DNA of 64,000 bases, taken from assembly GCF_026967795.1 (NCBI RefSeq), contig NZ_JAPVBH010000004.1, positions 248,001 through 312,000 of the forward strand, written 5' to 3'. Positions 59,509 through 64,000 of this stretch are shown here, piece by piece (the first letter of the stretch is position 1; every line of letters begins with the position of its first letter). Origin of the DNA: Modestobacter sp. VKM Ac-2986 (GTDB lineage Bacteria; Actinomycetota; Actinomycetes; Mycobacteriales; Geodermatophilaceae). The position numbers were made by a program, and so were the translations under genes. Under the pieces are notes generated by a model, which was given only the letters and a program-made list of their open reading frames with translations, was not told the origin of the DNA and searched no databases.

Positions 59509-59587
59509 GGAAGTCGAAGGACCCCCTCGCCCCCCACACCACGCTCCGCGCGGTCCGGGGCCCTGCGAGGGGGCCGCAGGGACGTCA
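59506..59587. repeat. 3'-end repeat element between convergent genes
   Basis: Starts at the MpaB stop (TGAGGAAGTCGAAGGACCCCC), has the CTCGCCCCCCAC and CGCTCCGCGCGG core and ends CGAGGGGGCC, then continues to the stop of the LysR gene. Carries a 6-bp insertion (GTCGAA) relative to the consensus start. Confidence 0.75.
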
Positions 59588-60460
59588 GGGCTGGTCGAGG
59601 TGGTGGCGGGCGGCGGTGCGGACGGCCTCGGCCACCCGGTCCAGGGACGGCGAGCGCAGCCGCCACTGCTGCCAGTGCAGCACGACGTCCACGCCGCCGT
59701 CCCGGTCGAGCTCGGCCAGGCCGCCGGGTGGCTCCTGCTGGCGCGGCACCATCCCCCAGCCGAAGCCCAGGGTGACGGCGCTGACGTAGTCGACCGAGGC
59801 CGGCACGTGGTGCAGCGGCGGGACCGCCGGGTCGACGCCGCGCGCACGCAGGTAGCCGTGCTGGAGGTCGTCGGTGCGGTCGAACACCACCACCGGCGCC
59901 CGGGCCAGCGACTGGGCGGTGACGCCGTCGGGGAACCAGCGGCGGACGAAGTCGGGAGTGGCCATCGGCCGGTAGCGCATGCCGCCGAGCCGGGTGACCG
60001 TGCAGCCGGGCACCGGGTCGGCCGCCGCGGTCACCGCGGCCATCACCCGACCCTCGCGCAGCAGCGCCGCGGTGTGCTCCTGGTCCTGCAGGTGCAGGTC
60101 GAAGGCGATGTCGCCGGCCAGCGGGGCGAGCGCGGGCAGCACCCAGGTGGCCATCGAGTCGGCGTTCAGCGCGATGGGCAGGGTCACCGGGCGGTCGCCG
60201 TCCCCGGGCGCCAGCTCCCGGCTCGCGTCGGCGGCCAGCAGCGCCACCTGCCGGGCCAGCCGCAGCACCGGCTGTCCGGACTCGGTCACCTGCACCGGCT
60301 TGCTGCGCACCAGCAGCACCCGGCCGGTCGCGGCCTCCAGCGCCTTGAGCCGCTGGCTGATCGCACTCGGCGTGACGTGCAGCGCGCGGGCCGCCCCGTC
60401 GAGCGTGCCGGCGGTGACCGTGGCGTCGAGCGCGCGGAGCTGGGCGAGGTCGAGGTCCAC
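59585..60460 (-). CDS. lysG: LysR-family regulator, ArgP/LysG type
   Basis: A 291-residue LysR regulator: N-terminal helix-turn-helix (QLRALDATVTAGTLDGAARALHVTPSAISQRLKALE, about 6-41), followed by a periplasmic-binding-type effector domain. The ArgP/LysG subgroup is recognisable from the overall pattern and the divergent lysE-like gene. In Corynebacterium, LysG with lysine, arginine or histidine switches on lysE. GTG start at 60460. The 77-bp gap to the exporter gene should hold its operator. Confidence 0.9.
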   Translation of the reverse strand: MDLDLAQLRALDATVTAGTLDGAARALHVTPSAISQRLKALEAATGRVLLVRSKPVQVTESGQPVLRLARQVALLAADASRELAPGDGDRPVTLPIALNADSMATWVLPALAPLAGDIAFDLHLQDQEHTAALLREGRVMAAVTAAADPVPGCTVTRLGGMRYRPMATPDFVRRWFPDGVTAQSLARAPVVVFDRTDDLQHGYLRARGVDPAVPPLHHVPASVDYVSAVTLGFGWGMVPRQQEPPGGLAELDRDGGVDVVLHWQQWRLRSPSLDRVAEAVRTAARHHLDQP

Positions 60461-60537
60461 CTTCTCATTAGACGCGCTTCAGCTACATCAGGAAAGACAG
60501 CTGGAGTCACGACTGACGCCGCCCTACCGTCATCGGC
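60461..60537. promoter_or_regulatory. lysG-lysE divergent promoter region
   Basis: Plus strand: TACCGT (60525-60530) lies 7 nt before the lysE ATG, a leaderless pattern. An A/T-richer stretch (60468-60500) with CATTAGACGCG and CTACATCAGGAAAGAC is the likely LysG binding region; no exact palindrome can be fixed by eye. Confidence 0.5.
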
Positions 60538-61167
60538 ATGTCACCCGCCCTGCTCACCGCTGCCGCCGCCGGACTCGGGCTGGGCCTGTCGCTGATCGTC
60601 GCGATCGGGGCGCAGAACGCCTTCGTGCTCCGCCAGGGGCTGCGCGGGGAGCACGTCGCCGCGGTGGTGGCCGTCTGCCTGCTGTCCGACGTCGTCCTGA
60701 TCGCTGCCGGGGTGGGCGGTGCCGGCGCGCTGGTCACCCGGGCACCGGACGTGGTGACCGTCGTCTGCTTCGCCGGCGCGGCGTTCCTGCTGGTCTACGG
60801 GCTGATGGCCGCCCGCCGGGCCCTGCGGCCCGGCGCGCTGCTGACCGACGCCGCCGGGGGCCGCACCCGGGGCACGGTCGCCGTCACCACCGCGCTGGCG
60901 CTCACCTGGCTCAACCCGCACGTCTACCTGGACACCGTGGTGCTCCTCGGGTCGCTGTCGAGCACCTACGGCGACCGGCGGTGGGCCTTCGGCGGCGGCG
61001 CGGCGGTGGCCAGCGCGCTGTGGTTCATCGGCCTGGGCTTCGGTGCCCGGCTGCTGCGGCCGGTGTTCGCCCGCCCGGCCGCCTGGCGGGTGCTCGACGC
61101 GCTGATCGCCGTGATCATGCTGGCGCTGGCGGCGTCCCTCGCCGTCCGCGGCGCGACCGGCGGCTGA
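60538..61167 (+). CDS. lysE: LysE/ArgO-family amino acid exporter
   Basis: A 209-residue membrane protein with about six hydrophobic helices and the LysE signature [24 protein letters not shown] at the start, then [15 protein letters not shown] and [19 protein letters not shown]. Exports basic amino acids (lysine or arginine) to prevent toxic accumulation. Paired with the divergent LysG-type regulator. Confidence 0.92.
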   Translation: MSPALLTAAAAGLGLGLSLIVAIGAQNAFVLRQGLRGEHVAAVVAVCLLSDVVLIAAGVGGAGALVTRAPDVVTVVCFAGAAFLLVYGLMAARRALRPGALLTDAAGGRTRGTVAVTTALALTWLNPHVYLDTVVLLGSLSSTYGDRRWAFGGGAAVASALWFIGLGFGARLLRPVFARPAAWRVLDALIAVIMLALAASLAVRGATGG

Positions 61168-61210
61168 CCCCCTGGCGCCGGCGGGCCGTCCGGCGCTACG
61201 GTCCCCGGCC

Positions 61211-61267
61211 ATGACTGCCGGGTCGGCTCCGCGCCGTGCACGGACAGGGCACCCGGCCGCCGGGTGA
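61211..61267 (+). CDS. 18-codon upstream ORF ahead of the VOC gene
   Basis: ATG at 61211 lies 8 nt after TACGGT (61197-61202), so it would be the first AUG of a leaderless transcript. It encodes MTAGSAPRRARTGHPAAG and stops 97 bp before the VOC start. A regulatory leader peptide is possible; it may also be chance. Confidence 0.4.
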   Translation: MTAGSAPRRARTGHPAAG

Positions 61268-61293
61268 CCCCGCGGCGGGCCCGTGGCCCGCCC

Positions 61294-61349
61294 GACGAGA
61301 GAGCACCAGACGCTCCGGCCGCGACCCCGCCGCCGGGCCCTCTCTCGTC
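61294..61349 (+). promoter_or_regulatory. stem-loop in the VOC gene leader
   Basis: GACGAGAGAG (61294-61303) pairs with CTCTCTCGTC (61340-61349), enclosing a GC-rich 36-nt loop. The 3' arm sits just before the AGGAG ribosome site of the VOC gene. It could act with the upstream ORF in translational control. No known riboswitch class is matched. Confidence 0.4.
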
Positions 61350-61364
61350 CAGGAGCCCACCCTC

Positions 61365-61769
61365 ATGCCCACCGCCCTCCACCACATGATCGTCCCGGTG
61401 TCCGACCGCGACGCCGCCGTCGCCTGGTTCGTCGACCTGCTGGAGCTGCGCGAGCCGTGGCCCAACGCCTTCTTCCTCAGCGTGCAGCTCGACGACCACC
61501 TCGTGCTCAACTTCGCGACTGCACCGGTGCCCGAGCCGCTCCACCTCGCCTTCCTCGTCGACGACGCGCACTTCGACCGGGTCCAGGCGCGCTTCGACGC
61601 CGACGGGACGCCGTACGCTGCCGACCCGCCCGGCCGCCGGCCGCAGGAGGTCGGCGCCGTCAACGCCGACGGCAGCGGCCGGCGACTGTACTTCCGCGGG
61701 CCTGACGGCCACCTGCTGGAGGTGGTGACCGCCCGCTACACCGACGTCCCGGTGGCCTCGGCGCCTTGA
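61365..61769 (+). CDS. VOC-family (glyoxalase/bleomycin resistance fold) protein
   Basis: A 134-residue two-module protein: HHMIVPVSDRDAAVAWFVDLL with metal His, FLSVQLDDHLVLNF, PLHLAFLVDD (second His), RLYFRGPDGHLLEVVT (Glu ligand). The metal pattern H/H/E fits the VOC superfamily; reaction unknown. ATG at 61365 with AGGAG 9 nt upstream. Preceded by a ~150-nt leader with a short ORF and hairpin. Confidence 0.87.
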   Translation: MPTALHHMIVPVSDRDAAVAWFVDLLELREPWPNAFFLSVQLDDHLVLNFATAPVPEPLHLAFLVDDAHFDRVQARFDADGTPYAADPPGRRPQEVGAVNADGSGRRLYFRGPDGHLLEVVTARYTDVPVASAP

Positions 61770-61774
61770 CCGGC

Positions 61775-62635
61775 TCAGTCGGTCGGGACGGCCTCGGTCG
61801 GGAGGAAGCTCCACGTCTCCCGGGCCGGCGCGGCGGCCTGTCCGGTCGGGCAGCTGGACCGGAAGTCGCACCAGCTGCACTGCTGCCCGGGCACCGGCGG
61901 GAACGCGGCGTCGACGTCGGCCCCGCCGTCGAGGGCCTCGGTGGCGGCGGTGATGTCGAGGGCGATGTCCTCGGCCCGGCGCACGTGGTTGGCCAGCGAC
62001 CGCTCGGTGTGCTCGAACGCCGCGACCGTGCCCGAGGGCAGGTGGTGCAGCTCGACCCGGCTGCAGGCGCGGCGCAGCGTGCGCCGGACGCCGAGCACGT
62101 ACAGCGCCAGCGCCGGGGAGCTGCGGGCGTCGTCCTCCGTGCTGGGGGTGCGGCCGGTCTTGTAGTCGACGACCACCAGTTCGTCACCGCGGCGGTCGAT
62201 CCGGTCGACGCGACCGGACAGCGCCAGCGCCTCGGTGGTGGCCCCGACGGTGCGCTCGGTGCCGGCCGGCTCGTCGGTGGGGTCCAGCTCGGCGACGTAG
62301 TCGGTCAGCCACCCGGCCGCCTTCGCCCGCCAGGTCTGCGCCTGCTCGTCGTCGCGGAAGCCGGCCCGCGACCAGCCGCTGTACAGCAGCTGCCGCGCCG
62401 AGGACGGCGTGCGCTTCTCCAGCGGGAGGTCCCACCACGACCGCAGGGCCGCGTGCACCGCCGCACCCACCGTGTTGTGCGCCCACGCCGGGCCGCGGGG
62501 CGGGCGGGGCTGGGTCAGGTAGGCGAACCGGTAGCGGCGCGGGCAGTCGGCGAAGGTGGCCAGCTTGCTCGGGGTGCAGGAGAACAGCCGCTTGGGCATG
62601 CCCGGCATCTCGAGCTGGTCGCTGCCTGTCCCCAC
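61775..62635 (-). CDS. stand-alone Fe-S PD-(D/E)XK nuclease (RecB/Cas4-like)
   Basis: A 286-residue RecB-family exonuclease domain without a helicase. KLATFADCPRRYRFAYL (first Cys), GAAVHAAL, LSGRVDRIDRRGDELVVVDYKTGRTP (Asp and VDYKTG catalytic core), LALYVLGVRR and a C-terminal CSWCDFRSSC triple-Cys set give the same four-cysteine Fe-S pattern as AdnA. It probably trims DNA ends; partner unknown. The GTG at 62635 follows TACCGT by 6 nt, a leaderless pattern. It converges on the VOC gene (5-bp gap). Confidence 0.88.
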   Translation of the reverse strand: MGTGSDQLEMPGMPKRLFSCTPSKLATFADCPRRYRFAYLTQPRPPRGPAWAHNTVGAAVHAALRSWWDLPLEKRTPSSARQLLYSGWSRAGFRDDEQAQTWRAKAAGWLTDYVAELDPTDEPAGTERTVGATTEALALSGRVDRIDRRGDELVVVDYKTGRTPSTEDDARSSPALALYVLGVRRTLRRACSRVELHHLPSGTVAAFEHTERSLANHVRRAEDIALDITAATEALDGGADVDAAFPPVPGQQCSWCDFRSSCPTGQAAAPARETWSFLPTEAVPTD

Positions 62636-62666
62636 GCCGCCACGGTAGCCCGCGGGTACGACGGTC

Positions 62667-63524
62667 TCAGTCGGCCAGCACGGTGGTGCCGGTGCCGGCG
62701 GCCAGCAGCGCGGCGTACTGGTCGGGCTCGGTGGTGCAGGCCGCGATCGGCGTCCGCTTGTTGGTGCCGTGGTAGTCGCTGGACCCGGTGCACAGCAGGC
62801 CGAGCCGGCCGGCCAGGGCGCGCAGGTGCTCCCGCTGCTCGGGGGTGTGGTCCGGGTGGTCGACCTCCAGGCCGAGCAGCCCGGCGTCGGCCATCGACTC
62901 GATCGCGGCGTCGTCGACGACCCGGCCGCGGGAGGTCGCCAGCCCGTGGGCGAACACCGGCACCCCGCCGGCGGCGCGCACCAGGGCGATGCCCTCGAGC
63001 ACGTCGGTGTCGACCTTGGCCGCGTAGTAGGGGCTGCCGTGGTGCAGCAGGCTGGCGAAGGCCGCGTCGACCGAGGCGACGACGCCGGCGTCCACCAGCG
63101 CCCGGGCCACGTGCGGGCGGCCGACCACGCCGCCCTCGCTGCGGGCGAGCACGTCGGCCCAGACCACCGGGTACCCGTCGGCGGCCAGCGCGCGCACGAT
63201 CAGCTCCGCGCGGGACAACCGCTCGGCGCGCAGCCGGGCCTGCTCGGTCGAGAAGGCGGGGTGGACGGGGTCGAAGAGGTAGGCGAGCAGGTGCAGGGAG
63301 ACCGGCGCCCCCTCGCCCGCGGACCAGCTGCAGGACAGCTCCATGCCCGGGACGACGGTGAGCCCGGCCGGCCGGGCGGCGGCCGCGGCGGCCCAGCCGG
63401 CGGTGGTGTCGTGGTCGGTGAGGGCGACGACGTCGAGCCCCGCAGCGGCCGCGGTGGCGACGAGCTGGGCGGGGCTCTCGGTGCCGTCGGAGACCGAGGA
63501 GTGGGTGTGCAGGTCGATGCGCAC
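62667..63524 (-). CDS. PHP-domain phosphoesterase (TrpH/YciV-like)
   Basis: A 285-residue metal-dependent phosphoesterase: RIDLHTHSSVSDGTESPAQL (two His ligands), VVALTDHDTTAGW, VPGMELSCS, VGRPHVARALVDAG, VFAHGLAT and CTGSSDYHGTNK (Asp/His) give the full set of PHP metal residues. Related to RNase AM (YciV), which matures rRNA 5' ends, and to DNA polymerase III-type exonucleases. GTG at 63524 (VRIDLH) is the start; the frame is open slightly further. 31 bp upstream of the nuclease gene on the same strand. Confidence 0.9.
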   Translation of the reverse strand: MRIDLHTHSSVSDGTESPAQLVATAAAAGLDVVALTDHDTTAGWAAAAAARPAGLTVVPGMELSCSWSAGEGAPVSLHLLAYLFDPVHPAFSTEQARLRAERLSRAELIVRALAADGYPVVWADVLARSEGGVVGRPHVARALVDAGVVASVDAAFASLLHHGSPYYAAKVDTDVLEGIALVRAAGGVPVFAHGLATSRGRVVDDAAIESMADAGLLGLEVDHPDHTPEQREHLRALAGRLGLLCTGSSDYHGTNKRTPIAACTTEPDQYAALLAAGTGTTVLAD

Positions 63525-63565
63525 ACCCCCAGCCTGCCGCACACCCTCCACCGTCCGCCGCCGGG

Positions 63566-64000
63566 TCAGTCCTCCTCGAGCGGGTCGCGGACCGTGGTGG
63601 GCCGCAGCCGCGGGATGGGCGCGGTGTCGTGGCGGCGTCCGTTGGTCAGCGGGCGGGGCATCCGCTGCTCGGGGGCGTCGGGCTCACCCCGGTCGTCGGC
63701 GGCCAGCGAGCCCTCGGCGTCCTCGTCGGAGCTGACCGGGTTGGAGGAGGAGTCGGTGCCGAACATGAGCTCGGACAGCCGCTTGTAGAGGGCGTCGGCG
63801 TGCGGCATGTAGTCGATGACGTCCAGGCCCTGGGACTGCCCGGCGGACTCGAACCGGAAGGTGCCGTAGCCCAGGACCTGCCCCCAGAAGGTCTCCTTCC
63901 AGGTCAGGTCGGTGATCCGGCGCAGCGGCATGACGGCCACGGTGCGGATGAGCACCCCGGACGTCAGCAGCACGCGGCGCCGGGTGACCAGGAAGTGCCG
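63566..64000 (-). CDS. PH-domain protein (YdbS/DUF304-like), 5' part missing
   Basis: The window ends inside this gene; 144 C-terminal residues are visible. RHFLVTRRRVLLTSGVLIRTVAVMPLRRITDLTWKET is the bPH2/YdbS-type PH domain of actinobacteria, with GTFRFESAGQSQGLDVIDYMPHADALYKRLSELMFG after it and an acidic, low-complexity tail. Membrane segments usually precede this domain and would lie beyond the window edge. Role unknown. Stop lies 41 bp before the PHP gene. Confidence 0.82.
   Translation of the reverse strand, partial: RHFLVTRRRVLLTSGVLIRTVAVMPLRRITDLTWKETFWGQVLGYGTFRFESAGQSQGLDVIDYMPHADALYKRLSELMFGTDSSSNPVSSDEDAEGSLAADDRGEPDAPEQRMPRPLTNGRRHDTAPIPRLRPTTVRDPLEED

Noticed and set aside
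61211-61364. Possible known riboswitch upstream of the VOC gene
   Set aside because: I compared it by eye with glycine, guanidine, fluoride and SAM-type consensus cores and found no match; kept only as an unassigned leader.
1-64000. CRISPR arrays, insertion sequences, prophage genes, integration sites
   Set aside because: No regularly spaced repeats, transposase, integrase or phage genes were seen; the tRNA genes are intact with no flanking direct repeat of their 3' ends.

Overview
The window is dense, very GC-rich bacterial chromosome: short intergenic gaps, many ATGA/GTGA stop-start overlaps, frequent GTG starts and almost exclusive G/C third codon positions. The gene content (WhiB7, mycoredoxin, AdnA/AdnB, MoeZ, DUF3107, UPF0182, DUF2510) points to Actinomycetota. 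The gene order from about 19 to 57.6 kb follows the block known in Mycobacterium tuberculosis from Rv3193c to Rv3212, and the left end (YedK-like, aroA, rsgA) matches Rv3226c-Rv3228. A Geodermatophilales-type soil actinobacterium is my best guess, from overall style only. I see no insertion sequence, prophage, CRISPR array, rRNA or biosynthetic gene cluster; this is conserved core chromosome.

Layout. 0-6.9 kb: partial fused MFS/spermidine synthase, YedK-type DNA-protein crosslink enzyme, DUF1905 protein, the overlapping aroA-rsgA pair, a peptidase S51/ArsR pair, DUF2795 and hisN. 7-19 kb: a xylulokinase-like kinase, a GAF-ANTAR regulator, a cystathionine beta-synthase/metB operon, divergent map and XRE regulator, glycosyltransferase and pyruvyltransferase, the galT-galK operon, and two initiator tRNA genes around a GNAT gene. 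19-29 kb: UPF0182, a YlbL-type PDZ-Lon protease, a zinc metalloprotease-like protein, a YgjP-type peptidase, an E1-like protein and an ABC1 kinase. 28.6-38 kb: whiB7 with a long regulatory leader, uvrD2, mycoredoxin, an ANTAR protein, a uridine-kinase-like protein without P-loop, nudC and two M16 peptidases. 38-48 kb: DUF2510, M20 peptidase, hydrolase, GNAT and the adnA-adnB helicase-nuclease pair. 48-60 kb: alkyltransferase-like protein, mycothiol-dependent-type protein, moeZ, DUF3152, lipase, TetR, DUF3107, ferritin-like protein, DEAD-box helicase, beta-propeller protein, hydrolase and MpaB-type oxygenase. 60-64 kb: LysG/LysE-type exporter pair, VOC protein, iron-sulfur nuclease, PHP phosphoesterase and a partial PH-domain protein.

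Themes. DNA maintenance is over-represented (YedK, UvrD2, AdnAB, ATL, a solitary Fe-S nuclease), alongside sulfur and redox metabolism (CBS, MetB, MoeZ, mycoredoxin, NudC). The more interesting signals are regulatory: a structured whiB7 leader with a 108-codon ORF, a tandem 14-bp repeat over the -10 of an XRE gene, at least a dozen leaderless-type promoters, two families of hairpin elements at gene 3' ends, and a cluster of DnaA-box-like sites. I did not find a clearly new multi-gene system.
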